Shown piece by piece: positions 44,781 through 56,093 of a stretch of DNA of 64,000 bases. Made by a program: the position numbers and the translations under genes. Position 1 is the first letter of the stretch, and every line of letters begins with the position of its first letter. This DNA comes from Woeseiaceae bacterium. Its GTDB lineage: Bacteria; Pseudomonadota; Gammaproteobacteria; Steroidobacterales; Woeseiaceae. The DNA lies in the NCBI GenBank assembly GCA_024640365.1, contig JAHEFE010000001.1, positions 62,001 through 126,000 of the forward strand, written 5' to 3'. The notes beneath the pieces are model-generated. The model was not told where the DNA came from, searched no databases, and saw only the letters and a program-made list of their open reading frames with translations.

Positions 44781-45941
44781 TCAGGCGGACACGGCACTGC
44801 GTAACGCGTCGGCTTTGTCTGTTCGTTCCCAGCTCAGGTCGAGATCGACCCGGCCGAAATGGCCGTAAGCTGCGGTGGCGCGATAAATCGGTTTAATCAG
44901 ATCAAGTGTGTGCAGGATGCCATACGGTGTGAGGTCGAAATGCTCACGCACTAGTGCCGTCAGTTTCTCTTCGCTGATCTTGCCGGTACCGAACGTCTGA
45001 ATACTGATTGAAGTCGGCTCAGCGACACCGATTGCATAGGACACCTGAATCTCGCAGCGGTCGGCCAAGCCGGCGGCCACGATATTCTTGGCAACGTATC
45101 GGCAGGCATATGCCGCTGAACGATCGACCTTGGATGGGTCTTTGCCCGAGAATGCGCCGCCACCGTGCCGGGCAGAGCCGCCGTAAGTGTCTACGATTAT
45201 CTTGCGGCCTGTCAGACCACAGTCGCCCATTGGCCCGCCGATTTCAAAGGCTCCAGTGGGGTTGATGTGGTACTTGGTATCCTTGCTCAGTAGTTTAGCG
45301 GGCAGCACTGGTTTGATGATTTCTTCCATGATGCCTTCCTGGAGATCGTTCCAGTTGACGCCACCCTGGTGTTGCGATGACAGCACTACGGCTTCAATGG
45401 CAACGGGTTTGTCGTTTTCGTAACGGAAGGTCACCTGGCTCTTCGCATCCGGGCGCAGCCACGGCAATATGCCGGCTTTGCGCACTTCGGCCTGCTTCTG
45501 AACCAACCGGTGGGCGAGCGTAATCGGTGCCGGCATCAGCACTTCGGTTTCGTTGGTGGCATAGCCAAACATGAGGCCCTGGTCACCTGCACCCTGGTTT
45601 TTTTCGTCAGGCCGGTCAACGCCTTGGGCGATATCAGGAGATTGTTTGCCAATGGCATTCAAGACTGCGCAGGAAGCCCCATCAAATCCCATAGACGAGT
45701 CGTTGTAGCCGATCTCAAGGACGGTCTCGCGGACAATTGCCTCGATATCAACCCAGGCACTCGTTGTTACTTCACCAGCGACAAGTACCATTCCGGTCTT
45801 GACGAGAGTCTCACAGGCCACGCGAGCCTTGCTGTCCTGAGCAATGATTGCATCGAGAATGGCATCAGAAATTTGGTCAGAAATTTTATCGGGATGGCCT
45901 TCGGAAACCGATTCCGAAGTGAATAGATAGCTATCACTCAT
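44781..45941 (-). CDS. metK: S-adenosylmethionine synthetase MetK
   Basis: It makes SAM from Met and ATP. Signatures include [26 protein letters not shown] and [19 protein letters not shown]. At 386 aa the length is standard. ATG 45941 gives the normal N-terminus; a GTG four codons upstream (45953) is possible. No Shine-Dalgarno is obvious for either. First gene of metK-ahcY. No SAM riboswitch type that I know is visible upstream. Confidence 0.97.
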   Translation of the reverse strand: MSDSYLFTSESVSEGHPDKISDQISDAILDAIIAQDSKARVACETLVKTGMVLVAGEVTTSAWVDIEAIVRETVLEIGYNDSSMGFDGASCAVLNAIGKQSPDIAQGVDRPDEKNQGAGDQGLMFGYATNETEVLMPAPITLAHRLVQKQAEVRKAGILPWLRPDAKSQVTFRYENDKPVAIEAVVLSSQHQGGVNWNDLQEGIMEEIIKPVLPAKLLSKDTKYHINPTGAFEIGGPMGDCGLTGRKIIVDTYGGSARHGGGAFSGKDPSKVDRSAAYACRYVAKNIVAAGLADRCEIQVSYAIGVAEPTSISIQTFGTGKISEEKLTALVREHFDLTPYGILHTLDLIKPIYRATAAYGHFGRVDLDLSWERTDKADALRSAVSA

Positions 45942-46272
45942 GGGATTTTTCACATTTTAAGTAGTTAATACAGCCGCGCATTGTAAACCATGGCCGAGGT
46001 CAAGCCCATGCTTCCAGGGCTAAATATGTGCCGAAATGGCGATATTTGCTGTAGTTGGCAGGTACCGCCGTAAACATTCGCATGGAGTAGTGACAGTCGT
46101 TCAATCCAATCCAGGTTATGTGCGAGGCAGGCAGCAAATTTTCGATGAGAATTGAGGGGTAACCTGTTTGTTGCTTGCGGCGCTGGGAAGAAACAGGGAA
46201 AATGCTAGACGTTAACCCCGCCCGATTACTAAACATTACACAGAGAACGGCTTTAGAGGCCGATGGAACTAC
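45942..46272. other. Divergent intergenic region between metK and tkt
   Basis: These 331 bases must hold the promoters of metK and tkt, but no strong hexamer pair stands out. A nested inverted repeat lies 54-120 bp before tkt: CCTGTTT (46163-46169) with AAACAGG (46191-46197), inside GGGGTAA (46156-46162) and TTAACCCC (46212-46219). No gene is supported. Confidence 0.5.
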
Positions 46273-48306
46273 ATGCCAGATAAAATGAGCCGTTCAAGCG
46301 GCACCAGCCAGCCGACTCGACGCGACCTGGCAAATGCAATTCGAGCACTTAGCATGGATGCCGTACAGGCAGCCAATTCGGGCCATCCCGGCATGCCGAT
46401 GGGAATGGCCGACATCGCTGAAGTGCTGTGGAATGATTTTTTGCACCATAACCCCGCCAATCCGCGCTGGACGAATCGCGACCGGTTTGTTTTATCAAAT
46501 GGTCATGGTTCCATGCTGCTTTACAGCCTGTTGCACCTGAGTGGCTACGCTCTGTCGATGGACGAATTACGAAATTTCCGCCAGTTGGGTTATCGGACGG
46601 CAGGTCATCCGGAACGGGATGCCGATCTGGCCATAGAAACGACGACTGGCCCCCTCGGACAGGGCGTCAGTAATGCCGTTGGTATGGCGCTAGCCGAGAA
46701 AATGCTCGCGGCGACGTTCAATCGACCCGGTTTCGACATAGTTGATCACAAGACTTATGTGTTTTTGGGAGACGGTTGCCTGATGGAGGGTATATCCCAT
46801 GAGGCGTGTTCTCTGGCGGGCACATTAAAGCTTGGCAAGTTGATTTGTTTCTATGACGACAATGATATTTCGATCGACGGTGATGTGCACGGCTGGTTTA
46901 CAGACGATACTGTCAAGCGTTTCGAGTCCTATGGCTGGCAGGTGATATCCGGCGTTGATGGTCACGATAGTGCGGCCATTGAGGCAGCCGTCGCCAAGGC
47001 ACAATCTGATACTGGCAGACCCACACTGATCTGTTGCAAAACAGTCATTGGCTTCGGTTCACCGAACAAACAAGGGAAAGCCTCATCGCATGGCTCCCCG
47101 TTGGGCGCTGACGAGATTGCTGCCGCCCGCACGCAACTCGGTTGGGATTCTGCGCCGTTCGAGATTCCGGCCGCCATTACTACGGCCTGGAATGCCGTGC
47201 CAAACGGTACCGCAATCGAAGCAAAATGGAACAAGTTGTTCGCCGAATATTCGGCAGAGTACCCAGAGCTTGCCGAGGAGTACGAGCGCCGCATGCAGGG
47301 CGAATTGCCAATAAACTGGACCGCGGCAGCTGACGCCGCCATCAAGAAGATAGCGGCCGCTGGTGAAACCATCGCTACCCGCAAGGCATCTCTCGTGGCG
47401 CTGAATGCGTTTGCGCCGAATTTGCCAGAGCTCGCAGGCGGGTCTGCCGACCTGACAGGTTCAAACCTGACTCGGCACGCAGGCTCGGTGCCCATTAGCG
47501 GTGCTGACGCCGCCGGTAACTATATTTACTTTGGTGTACGTGAGTTCGGGATGACGGCCATTTGTAATGGCATATCACTGCACGGGGGCATCCTGCCGTA
47601 TTCGGGCACCTTTCTTACGTTCTCGGATTACGCGCGCAATGCGTTGCGCATGGCCGCATTGATGGCCGCTCAGAACATACTTGTCTATACCCACGATTCA
47701 ATCGGTTTGGGCGAAGACGGCCCAACTCACCAGCCCGTAGAGCACGTGGCGAGTTTACGTATCATGCCTAATATGCGGGTGTGGCGTCCCTGCGACGCGG
47801 TCGAAACGGCCGTCGCCTGGAAGAATGCGATTGAGCGTCGTAATGGTCCAACCAGCCTTATCCTGACTCGCCAAAACCTGCCGCACCAGGCGCGTTCTGA
47901 CGATAATATCGCGGCCATTAGCAAGGGCGGTTATATCTTGCTGAACTGCGAAGGCCAGCCCGATATCATCCTGATCGCGACAGGCTCAGAGGTGGCGCTT
48001 GCTATGGAAGCTGCTTGTGCGCTGTCCGGCCAGGGAATCAAAGCCAGGGTGGTTTCAATGCCATGTACGGATATTTTTGACAGTCAGTCGGCCACTTATC
48101 GTGAAAGCGTATTGCCCGCTGCTGTGACGAAGCGCATGGCTATTGAGGCAGGCGTTACAGAAGGTTGGTGGCGCTATGTTGGTGCCGAGGGTCGTGTTGT
48201 TGGGATGGATTGTTTTGGCGAGTCAGCACCTGCCGAACAGTTATTTGAGCATTTTGGATTCAGCGTCGATAACGTGGTGAAGGTCGCGAATTCGCTGTTG
48301 AAGTAA
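46273..48306 (+). CDS. tkt: Transketolase
   Basis: This thiamine diphosphate enzyme of the pentose phosphate (and possibly Calvin) pathway moves two-carbon units between sugar phosphates. Motifs: [36 protein letters not shown], the ThDP motif [19 protein letters not shown], and the pyrimidine-domain [14 protein letters not shown]. At 677 aa the length is normal. First of the series tkt-gap-pgk, with gap 78 bp downstream, an arrangement common in gammaproteobacteria and autotrophs. Confidence 0.96.
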   Translation: MPDKMSRSSGTSQPTRRDLANAIRALSMDAVQAANSGHPGMPMGMADIAEVLWNDFLHHNPANPRWTNRDRFVLSNGHGSMLLYSLLHLSGYALSMDELRNFRQLGYRTAGHPERDADLAIETTTGPLGQGVSNAVGMALAEKMLAATFNRPGFDIVDHKTYVFLGDGCLMEGISHEACSLAGTLKLGKLICFYDDNDISIDGDVHGWFTDDTVKRFESYGWQVISGVDGHDSAAIEAAVAKAQSDTGRPTLICCKTVIGFGSPNKQGKASSHGSPLGADEIAAARTQLGWDSAPFEIPAAITTAWNAVPNGTAIEAKWNKLFAEYSAEYPELAEEYERRMQGELPINWTAAADAAIKKIAAAGETIATRKASLVALNAFAPNLPELAGGSADLTGSNLTRHAGSVPISGADAAGNYIYFGVREFGMTAICNGISLHGGILPYSGTFLTFSDYARNALRMAALMAAQNILVYTHDSIGLGEDGPTHQPVEHVASLRIMPNMRVWRPCDAVETAVAWKNAIERRNGPTSLILTRQNLPHQARSDDNIAAISKGGYILLNCEGQPDIILIATGSEVALAMEAACALSGQGIKARVVSMPCTDIFDSQSATYRESVLPAAVTKRMAIEAGVTEGWWRYVGAEGRVVGMDCFGESAPAEQLFEHFGFSVDNVVKVANSLLK

Positions 48307-48384
48307 ATTTATATAAATTTTGGCGCATCAATTGTTGTGTGCCGAGCTCTGGTAAATCGTCAGAGATGAATTCAGGAGATTGAT

Positions 48385-49398
48385 ATGACGATCAAGATAG
48401 GCATTAATGGCTACGGCCGCATTGGCCGCAATGTTTTGCGTGCATTGTACGAAAGCGGCAAGCGCGACCAAATGGAAATTGTTGCCGTCAATGACCTCGG
48501 CGATGCTGCAACTAATGCGCATCTCACTCGTCGTGATACCGCCCACGGAGCGTTTCCCGGCACTGTTGAAGTCGATGGTGATTACCTCGTGGTAAACGGT
48601 GATCGCATTCGTGTCTTGGCTGAGCGCGATCCGTCCAAACTGCCCTGGGGCGAGCTTGGCGTTGATGTTGTATTTGAATCAACTGGATTTTTTGCATCGA
48701 AAGAAAAAGCATCGGCTCATATCGCTGCCGGCGCGAAAAAAGTCATTATTTCGGCACCTGCCGGAACATCAGTTGATGCGACGGTCGTCTATGGCGTTAA
48801 CCACGGCGTATTGAAAGCTACCGATCAGGTGATTTCCAATGCATCGTGCACGACTAACTGTCTCGCACCGCTCGTTAAACCGCTGCACGAAAAAATTGGC
48901 GTCAAGCATGGTTTGATGACGACGATTCACGCATACACCAACGATCAGGTGCTTACCGACGTATTCCACTCTGATTTGCGTCGCGCGCGCTCTGCCACTA
49001 TGTCACAGATTCCTACCAAGACCGGCGCCGCCGCCGCAGTCGGCCTGGTATTGCCGGAACTTGCTGGCAAGCTTGATGGCTATGCAATGCGTATTCCGAC
49101 CATTAACGTATCTACCGTTGACTTGACCTTTGTTGCTGCACGCGCAACGACCGTTGCAGAAATTAACAGCATTCTGAAAGAAGCCAGTGAAGGTGAATTG
49201 AAAGGCGTACTGGATTACAACGACGAGCCGCTAGTATCAATCGACTTCAATCACAACCCCGCTTCTTCAACATATGATGCGGGCCTGACCAAGGTTATCG
49301 ATGGCACCTTGGTCAAGGTTTGTGCCTGGTATGACAATGAGTGGGGCTTCTCGAATCGTATGCTTGATACGACACTTGCGTTGATGAACGCAAAATAG
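48385..49398 (+). CDS. gap: Glyceraldehyde-3-phosphate dehydrogenase, type I
   Basis: It oxidises glyceraldehyde 3-phosphate with phosphate to 1,3-bisphosphoglycerate. NAD-binding [10 protein letters not shown] at 8-17, [21 protein letters not shown] at about 36-55, catalytic SNASCTTNC with Cys155, and the C-terminal [12 protein letters not shown]. The NDLGDA...NAHL form after the second strand resembles GapB/CbbG-like enzymes that may accept NADP, an inference only. TCAGGAG precedes ATG 48385. Ends at a strong terminator at 49424-49460. Confidence 0.96.
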   Translation: MTIKIGINGYGRIGRNVLRALYESGKRDQMEIVAVNDLGDAATNAHLTRRDTAHGAFPGTVEVDGDYLVVNGDRIRVLAERDPSKLPWGELGVDVVFESTGFFASKEKASAHIAAGAKKVIISAPAGTSVDATVVYGVNHGVLKATDQVISNASCTTNCLAPLVKPLHEKIGVKHGLMTTIHAYTNDQVLTDVFHSDLRRARSATMSQIPTKTGAAAAVGLVLPELAGKLDGYAMRIPTINVSTVDLTFVAARATTVAEINSILKEASEGELKGVLDYNDEPLVSIDFNHNPASSTYDAGLTKVIDGTLVKVCAWYDNEWGFSNRMLDTTLALMNAK

Positions 49399-49423
49399 GA
49401 CAAGCATTCGGTGATCTTCAAAG

Positions 49424-49460
49424 TGCGGCGTTCCGGATTGGCGGGCGCCGCATTTTTTTT
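49424..49460 (+). terminator. Intrinsic terminator after gap
   Basis: TGCGGCG (49424-49430) and CGCCGCA (49446-49452) form a 7-bp stem with a 15-nt loop, followed by eight T residues. It lies between gap and pgk, so pgk either has its own promoter or relies on readthrough. Confidence 0.85.
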
Positions 49461-49493
49461 GCTTATACGACGCACCCTAGCAGCAGGATGACT

Positions 49494-50666
49494 ATGACTA
49501 TTAAGAGAATGATGGATCTTGACCTTTCCGGTAAACGTGTATTGATCCGGGAGGATCTCAATGTGCCGCTTGATGGTCGGCGCATAACCAGCGATGCAAG
49601 AATTCGCGCCGCTTTGCCAACCATTCGTGCCGCTCTGGATGCGGGCGCTGCTGTGATGCTGATGTCACACCTGGGCCGACCAACAGAGGGGCAGGCGGAG
49701 GCGAAATATTCGTTGACACCGGTTGCGCTGCATCTTGCTGAGCTGCTCGGTATTGAGGTGCCGCTTGTTAGTAACTGGATAGATGGCGTTAATGTGGCTC
49801 CCGGGAAAATCGTCTTGCTTGAGAACGTACGTTTTCTCAAAGGTGAAAAAGCGAGCGATGAAGCGCTGTCAAAACGCATGGCTGCTTTGTGCGATATTTT
49901 CGTAATGGATGCATTTGGTACGGCGCACAGGGCGCAGGCGAGCACTTACGGTGTTGCTCGTTTTGCACCGATCGCGTGTGCAGGGCCCCTGTTATCAAAA
50001 GAACTGGATGCCCTTGGCAAGGCGCTGGATAATCCAAGCAGACCTTTGGTAGCAATTGTTGGTGGCTCGAAGGTGTCAACAAAATTGACGGTTCTTGAGT
50101 CGCTTGCGTCCATTGTCGATCAACTGATCGTCGGCGGCGGCATAGCAAATACATTTATTGCGGCGGCCGGATACGAGGTAGGCAAGTCACTGTATGAAGA
50201 AGACATGAAAGATATCGCAAGTCGTCTTGCGGCGGCCGACGGTAAGGCAACTATTCCAATTCCCGTGGATGTTGTCGTAGCGACTGAGTTTGCGGCGGAT
50301 GCACCGGCTACGGTCAAGCCAGTTGATGGAGTTGCTGCTGATGAACTGATTCTCGATATTGGCCCACGTACTGCCGCTGATTTTGCGAAAATTCTTAGCG
50401 AAGCGGGCACCATAATCTGGAACGGCCCGGTTGGCGTTTTTGAGTTCGAACAGTTTGCTGACGGGACGCGGGTTATTGCCAACGCAATTGCCGCAAGTGG
50501 TGCATTTTCGATTGCTGGTGGAGGCGATACACTGGCGGCAATTGACAAGTTCGAAATTGCTGACAAGGTTTCATACATCTCAACCGGAGGTGGCGCCTTC
50601 CTGGAGTTTGTAGAAGGCAAGGTGTTGCCAGCCGTTCAAATTCTTGAGCAGCGCGCTGCTGACTAG
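49494..50666 (+). CDS. pgk: Phosphoglycerate kinase
   Basis: It transfers phosphate between 1,3-bisphosphoglycerate and ADP. Signatures: [51 protein letters not shown] and the C-terminal [15 protein letters not shown] 49494 is chosen because AGGA lies 5 nt upstream; the ATG two codons earlier overlaps that site. Length of 390 aa equals the E. coli enzyme closely. Stop overlaps that of the PhoX-like gene by 4 bp, tail to tail. Confidence 0.96.
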   Translation: MTIKRMMDLDLSGKRVLIREDLNVPLDGRRITSDARIRAALPTIRAALDAGAAVMLMSHLGRPTEGQAEAKYSLTPVALHLAELLGIEVPLVSNWIDGVNVAPGKIVLLENVRFLKGEKASDEALSKRMAALCDIFVMDAFGTAHRAQASTYGVARFAPIACAGPLLSKELDALGKALDNPSRPLVAIVGGSKVSTKLTVLESLASIVDQLIVGGGIANTFIAAAGYEVGKSLYEEDMKDIASRLAAADGKATIPIPVDVVVATEFAADAPATVKPVDGVAADELILDIGPRTAADFAKILSEAGTIIWNGPVGVFEFEQFADGTRVIANAIAASGAFSIAGGGDTLAAIDKFEIADKVSYISTGGGAFLEFVEGKVLPAVQILEQRAAD

Positions 50667-52039
50667 GTCGGCCACGGGCCAGTAATGGCCAACGTTAATC
50701 CGGCGTATTGGATATTGACGAATAGTGTCTTGCCGTCCGGCGCAAAACAAGCGCCGGCTAATTCAGAATCGCTATAGGCGTTGTCGGCGAGCAGGTATTG
50801 TTCGCCATTGGGTTTCACGCAGACCAGTCCGGCGTGGCTGGTGTAATCTTCACAAACCACCAAATCACCCCAGGGGCTCACGGTCAGGTTGTCGGCATTT
50901 TGCAATACGCTGCCGTGAGTTAATTCCACCACCAGGCGCAGTTTGCCGGGCTGTTCATTTTCCCGGCTTGTACCTTCAAAAGGACTGGGCACGTATTCGA
51001 AAATCTGTCCCACCCGATCCTTGCCACCAGATGTGCAGGTGAAGTAGAAGTGGCCGCCGGCCGTGCAGATTCCTTCGCCGCGAGCGAAACGTGCCGCGCC
51101 GGCCGCATACCCTCGTAATCTGAGGTCATTCTCCTCGGAGTCCACGTTGTCCAAACTGAGCCAGCGAACGTCCAGCCACTGATCCGGGCGGATATCGTAG
51201 GGCGAATTCCAGTTGCGTGTATCCAGTGCCGGCTGGTTCATCGCGACCAATGCTTGTAGTTGGCCACCTTGCGACAAATGTCCCGGTTGATTCGGACAGA
51301 AGCGATAAATAAGGCTGCGATCCTTGTCTTCGGTTAAATAGACTACACCGCTACGCAGATCGACCGAGGCTGCTTCGTGTTCAAAGCGACCCATGTCTTT
51401 CAAGGGCACTGGTGCAGCGAGTTCCGTTGCTTGCGATGGAACCTCAAAAACATAGCCGTGGCGTTGCTCGCGATAGACCGGCAATAGATATTCGCGGGTC
51501 TTGCCTGGAGACGTAAAGCATTCCTCGCATGACAACCAGCTTCCCCAGGGAGTGGGGCCACCTGCACAGTTGTACTCGGTGCCAGCGAGGCTCAAATGTT
51601 TGCGTTCTGCTTGTCGAGTGGCTGGGTTGTAGACGACGGTTGTCGTCCCGCCGGTACCCGGTGTCTTACCGTTACCCGCATCATAAAGTCGAGCAGCATC
51701 AACTCTGTCCAGGTATTTCAGATTTGAGCCGAAAGCACTGATTTCATCCTGCAGAGGGTGGCTTTCGTGGTTCATAACGAGATTGACGCGACCGTCTTTT
51801 CCCGCAAAGGCGGCCATGCCATCCGGTTGACCAGGCATGATCAGGCCGTCGTCCATGGTCTCGCCGGTGTGGGCTATAACTGTGTAGCTAAATCCGCGTG
51901 GAAGGTCGATAACCTTGTTCGGATCGGGGAGCAGTTTGCCAAAACCCACTGATCCGCTTGCCGCAGACGAATTTCGCGGCGACCAGCCCGTGACGGATGT
52001 CGCAATCAGGGTTTGTACAAACAATCGACGGTCTATCAT
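50663..52039 (-). CDS. PhoX/DUF839-family phosphatase-like protein, Tat-exported
   Basis: This 458-aa protein belongs to the DUF839 family of the alkaline phosphatase PhoX, a six-bladed beta-propeller with Ca and Fe. The N-terminus [17 protein letters not shown] is a twin-arginine signal, so it would be folded in the cytoplasm and exported. Family pieces include [33 protein letters not shown] with its Cys ligand, FEHEAASVD and [17 protein letters not shown]. The start at 52039 is chosen for this signal; the frame is open to 52153. Phosphatase activity is likely but not certain. Confidence 0.88.
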   Translation of the reverse strand: MIDRRLFVQTLIATSVTGWSPRNSSAASGSVGFGKLLPDPNKVIDLPRGFSYTVIAHTGETMDDGLIMPGQPDGMAAFAGKDGRVNLVMNHESHPLQDEISAFGSNLKYLDRVDAARLYDAGNGKTPGTGGTTTVVYNPATRQAERKHLSLAGTEYNCAGGPTPWGSWLSCEECFTSPGKTREYLLPVYREQRHGYVFEVPSQATELAAPVPLKDMGRFEHEAASVDLRSGVVYLTEDKDRSLIYRFCPNQPGHLSQGGQLQALVAMNQPALDTRNWNSPYDIRPDQWLDVRWLSLDNVDSEENDLRLRGYAAGAARFARGEGICTAGGHFYFTCTSGGKDRVGQIFEYVPSPFEGTSRENEQPGKLRLVVELTHGSVLQNADNLTVSPWGDLVVCEDYTSHAGLVCVKPNGEQYLLADNAYSDSELAGACFAPDGKTLFVNIQYAGLTLAITGPWPT

Positions 52040-52147
52040 TCCTGTGTTCCCGGTATCACGCTGCTGCCCAGACTCTTTGTAACTGTAAAATGAAGCACGG
52101 GCAATTATAGTTATGGTCGAATAACAGCCCTGTGTAATAATAATCCC

Positions 52148-53590
52148 ATGCAAAGACGAACCAAAATAGTATGTACCCTCGGGCCTGCCAGCGACGATGT
52201 CAGTCGTCTGCAGGATTTAATCAAAGCCGGCATGGACGTTGCCCGCCTCAACTTTTCACATGGTGATCATGGGGAACAGCGGCGGCGCGTAAAGAATCTG
52301 CGCGAGGCAGCCGCTCTCTGTGGTCGGACTATTGGTCTGATGGGCGATTTGCAGGGTCCGAAAATTCGTGTCCAGCGCTTTGAAAATGGCAGCGTAGACC
52401 TGGTTGTGGGCGCGGAATTTTTTCTGGATAGCCAACTTGGGCTCCATGATGGGACGGTCAACGGTGTTGGTGTCGCCTATCCGAGTCTTTCAGAGGATGT
52501 CGTAGTTGGCGACACGTTACTACTGAACGACGGCCTGATAACACTCGAAGTCACAAAGATAGAAAATACGCGGGTTCATACGGTGGTCGTCATCGGTGGC
52601 ATCCTTTCCGATCATAAGGGCGTCAACAAGAGGGGTGGCGGATTGTCCGCTCCTGCGCTGACCGATCGCGATCGCGAAGACATCAAACTCGCTGCGGAGC
52701 TCAATGTCGATTTTCTGGCCGTTTCGTTTGTGAGTAGTGCAGAGGATATTGTCGAGGCCCGTCGCTTGCTGCGAGAAGCGGGTAGCCCCGGATTTGTTGT
52801 TGCCAAAATCGAGCGCACAGAAGCGATGCACTGCATCGACGAAATTATTGATGCATCAGATGTCATCATGGTGGCGCGCGGCGATCTCGGTGTTGAAATG
52901 GGCTACGCGGAGTTGACCGGTATCCAGAAGGGACTGATTCGCAAGACACGCGCCAAAAACAAAATCGTTATTACGGCAACACAAATGATGGAGTCGATGA
53001 TCAAGAATCCGATTCCAACACGAGCTGAAGTGTCAGACGTTGCCAACGCGGTGATGGATGGAACGGACGCCGTAATGTTGTCTGCTGAAACCGCTGTAGG
53101 CTCATTTCCGGTGGAAGCGGTCAAAGCAATGAGTGATGTCTGCATTGGCGCTGAAAAATATGCGTTGCCGCGAGGTCGTGCCACACATCGCATGGATGAT
53201 CATTTCACATATGTTGATGAAGCGATCGCGATGGCGGTTATGTACACGGCAAATCATCTTGCTGTAAAAGCAATCATTGCGCTGACCGAGTCCGGGTCCA
53301 CGACTCGGTGGATGTCACGCATTCGTTCTGATATTCCGATTTACGCTTTTACGCCTCATGAAGCCACACGCCGACGGGTTTCGCTGTACAGGGGCGTATA
53401 TCCGGTCGCGTTCGAAATTGTACAAACTAATGCGCGCGATCTTTACACCGAGATTTTCTCCACCTTGTTGTCCAATAAGTTGGTTCGGGTCGGGGATCTG
53501 GTGATATTTACCAAGGGCGATTTGAGCGGCGTAAGTGGCGGCACCAACGGCATGAGAATCGTGCGGGTGACAGAACCCGAAGGAACCTAG
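52148..53590 (+). CDS. pyk: Pyruvate kinase
   Basis: It makes pyruvate and ATP from phosphoenolpyruvate, the last step of glycolysis. The protein starts RRTKIVCTLGPASD and has LNFSHGD, LQGPKIRV, the catalytic VAKIERTEA, VARGDLGVEMG, TATQMMESMI and PTRAEVSDVANAV. At 480 aa and with this N-terminus it resembles the PykA type. Divergent from the PhoX-like gene and 2 bp upstream of the penicillin-acylase-like gene, which it drives. Confidence 0.96.
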   Translation: MQRRTKIVCTLGPASDDVSRLQDLIKAGMDVARLNFSHGDHGEQRRRVKNLREAAALCGRTIGLMGDLQGPKIRVQRFENGSVDLVVGAEFFLDSQLGLHDGTVNGVGVAYPSLSEDVVVGDTLLLNDGLITLEVTKIENTRVHTVVVIGGILSDHKGVNKRGGGLSAPALTDRDREDIKLAAELNVDFLAVSFVSSAEDIVEARRLLREAGSPGFVVAKIERTEAMHCIDEIIDASDVIMVARGDLGVEMGYAELTGIQKGLIRKTRAKNKIVITATQMMESMIKNPIPTRAEVSDVANAVMDGTDAVMLSAETAVGSFPVEAVKAMSDVCIGAEKYALPRGRATHRMDDHFTYVDEAIAMAVMYTANHLAVKAIIALTESGSTTRWMSRIRSDIPIYAFTPHEATRRRVSLYRGVYPVAFEIVQTNARDLYTEIFSTLLSNKLVRVGDLVIFTKGDLSGVSGGTNGMRIVRVTEPEGT

Positions 53591-53592
53591 TG

Positions 53593-55977
53593 ATGAACAG
53601 GCTCGCGCGAAGATTGTTTTTCGCTGCCGTTAGTATTGCCCTTGTGGTTGTACTCGTCGTAACCGTTTTAGTGCGAGCAAGCTTACCTGAACTCGATGGC
53701 GAGCTGTCGGCAGCAGGGCTTACAGCCGACGCCAGTATTGATAGAGATGCGGCAGGCCTGACTACGGTCCGTGCCCAAAATCGAAAGGATCTGGCTTTTG
53801 CTACTGGCTTCGCACACGCACAAGATCGATTTTTTCAAATGGACTTGACGCGGCGACAAGCTGCTGGAGAACTGGCCGAACTGATTGGTCCCGCGGTCAT
53901 CAATATCGACAAGCAATTTCGCTTTCATCGTTTCCGGCAGCGCGCCCGCGATACTGTTGCTGCATCCAGTAATGAGCAGCAGATTATTTTGCAGGCTTAC
54001 GCCGCTGGCGTGAATGCGGGCCTAACGGGCCTTGCGGCGAAGCCTTTCGAATATTTTGTTTTGCAGGCAACTCCGACGCCCTGGTTGCCGGAAGACACGG
54101 TACTGGTGGCGTACGCGATGTTTGTCATGCTGAATGATCCTACCGGGTATCGGGATGTGGCTCGCGGATTTGCCTACGACGCCATGCCAGAATCATTGTA
54201 TCGATTCGTTTATCCAGACGGTACGCCATGGGATTCACCTGTCGTTGGTATTGCTCGCAGTGTTCCGGATTTGCCGCCTGAGTCAGATTTCGATCTGCGC
54301 CAATCTGGAGTCACCACCGATGCCGATGAATCCGAGCTGCGCGAAGACAATTCACCTTTGGTGCCCGGCAGTAATAACTGGGCCGTTGGCGGTGCACTGA
54401 CAACAACCGGTCGAGCCATTGTAGCCAACGACATGCACCTGGGTTTGTCAGCACCCAATGTTTTTTATCGTGCACGCCTGGTTCAGGGTGGTGGTAACGG
54501 AATTGATGTGACCGGAGTAACTTTGCCAGGTGTCCCAGTTGTCGTGGCCGGCAGCAATGGCAAAGTTGCGTGGGGATTTACCAATAGTTATGGGGACTGG
54601 ACCGATGTCGTAGTGTTGCAGCCCGGTGCGACAGATGGAACTTATCGTACTGCCGAGGGTGATCGGCAGTTTGTCGAAAATCGTGAAGTCATCAAAGTCA
54701 AAGGTGGCGAACCCGTGGAGTTGCTGGTCCGCGAAACTATCTGGGGGCCGGTGCTGGATGACGTTCACTATCCTGAAGGCGAGCTCGCAGTAAGTTGGAT
54801 CGCACATAAGATTGGTGCGGTTAATATCAATCAGATGGATCTGGAGCATGTCAGCAACGTTGGGGAAGCGCTGGCCGTTGCGAATACGCTGGGCATACCG
54901 CCGCAGAATTTTGTCAGTGGAGATGCGAACGGCAATATCGGTTGGACGATAGCCGGCCGAATCCCCGTGCGATCTGAATTTGACAGGAGCCGACCGGCAG
55001 ACTGGAGCGAGCAGGATGGCTGGACCGGTTGGCTGGATCCCGCAAAATACCCACGCATTGTAAATCCAGAAGGTGGTCGGATCTGGACGGCGAACAGTCG
55101 TGTTATTGATGATGACGCGCTGCGGATTATAGGTGATGGTGGTTATGACCTGGGCGCTCGAGCCCGACAGATTCGGGATGACCTGAGGGAGAAAACTTCG
55201 TTTATACCCCAGGATATGCTCTCGATTCAGATGGATGACCGGGCATTGTTTATTGCGACCTGGCGAGACTTGTTACTCAAGGTGCTGGACGAAGACGCGG
55301 TGGCCGATAACCCCGCCCGCGCCGAGTATCGCCAGTTGGTTGAAAATTGGTTGCCACGCGCTGCTCCGGACTCGGTCGGCTATCGACTCGTACGTTCATT
55401 CAGGCTTGAAATGCGAGAGCGTGTATTCAATATGTTAGCTGGGCCAATAAAGACTGCATATGGCGATGACGCCAAGTTATGGATTAGTGGTCAATTTGAA
55501 GGCTCGCTGTGGAAATTACTGAATGAGCAGCCGCTCTATTTGTTACCGGCACAATACGCATCATGGAATGACTTGATGCTGGCAGCGGTGGATAAAAACA
55601 TCGCTTATTTCCACGATAATTTTGAGGGCTCGCTTAGCGACAGGAGTTGGGGCGAATTGAATACCGCACGAATTCAACATCCTCTAAGCAAGGCGATACC
55701 AGCACTTTCGCGGTGGCTGGATATGCCACGCGATCAACTGACTGGCGACAACAACCTGCCGAAAGCGCAAGGACCGGGCTTTGGAGCGTCCGAGCGTTTT
55801 GCAGTATCTCCGGGTGATGAGGTAAATGGCTATTTTCATATGCCAACTGGCCCTAGCGGCAACCCGGCGTCGGAATACTATGGCTTTGGTCATGAAGATT
55901 GGGTGCAGGGCATAGCAACGCCGTTCCTGCCCGGGCCCTCTGTTCATGAACTGGTATTGAAACCCGCTGCAGACTAG
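53593..55977 (+). CDS. Penicillin acylase-family Ntn hydrolase, exported
   Basis: These enzymes hydrolyse amide bonds of penicillins, acyl-homoserine lactones or related acyl amides, and self-cleave into two chains. A membrane or signal segment comes first (RRLFFAAVSIALVVVLVVTVLV). The alpha chain has TGFAHAQDRFFQMDLTRR. The cleavage site and nucleophile are in LVPGSNNWAV, with Ser260. Then IVANDMHLGL and VVVAGSNGKVAWGFTNSY. At 794 aa the length is typical. ATG 53593 has AAGGA upstream and starts 2 bp after pyk. Substrate is not predictable. Confidence 0.9.
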   Translation: MNRLARRLFFAAVSIALVVVLVVTVLVRASLPELDGELSAAGLTADASIDRDAAGLTTVRAQNRKDLAFATGFAHAQDRFFQMDLTRRQAAGELAELIGPAVINIDKQFRFHRFRQRARDTVAASSNEQQIILQAYAAGVNAGLTGLAAKPFEYFVLQATPTPWLPEDTVLVAYAMFVMLNDPTGYRDVARGFAYDAMPESLYRFVYPDGTPWDSPVVGIARSVPDLPPESDFDLRQSGVTTDADESELREDNSPLVPGSNNWAVGGALTTTGRAIVANDMHLGLSAPNVFYRARLVQGGGNGIDVTGVTLPGVPVVVAGSNGKVAWGFTNSYGDWTDVVVLQPGATDGTYRTAEGDRQFVENREVIKVKGGEPVELLVRETIWGPVLDDVHYPEGELAVSWIAHKIGAVNINQMDLEHVSNVGEALAVANTLGIPPQNFVSGDANGNIGWTIAGRIPVRSEFDRSRPADWSEQDGWTGWLDPAKYPRIVNPEGGRIWTANSRVIDDDALRIIGDGGYDLGARARQIRDDLREKTSFIPQDMLSIQMDDRALFIATWRDLLLKVLDEDAVADNPARAEYRQLVENWLPRAAPDSVGYRLVRSFRLEMRERVFNMLAGPIKTAYGDDAKLWISGQFEGSLWKLLNEQPLYLLPAQYASWNDLMLAAVDKNIAYFHDNFEGSLSDRSWGELNTARIQHPLSKAIPALSRWLDMPRDQLTGDNNLPKAQGPGFGASERFAVSPGDEVNGYFHMPTGPSGNPASEYYGFGHEDWVQGIATPFLPGPSVHELVLKPAAD

Positions 55978-56093
55978 CAGTTGCCGCCTGCGACGGTGTG
56001 GTTGGTGCCACTGGCCACTAGCCGTCTTGCCGATTTAGTTTGTGTAAAATACAGCGGTGATAATTGGTGCAGCACTGATAATTGGACTGAACA

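Noticed and set aside
45942-46100. SAM or SAH riboswitch upstream of metK-ahcY
   Set aside because: No conserved core of the types I know could be found on the minus strand, and the metK-ahcY spacer is only 36 bp.
46962-47495. 177-aa open frame on the minus strand
   Set aside because: Lies wholly inside tkt; the composition follows from the codons of the real gene.
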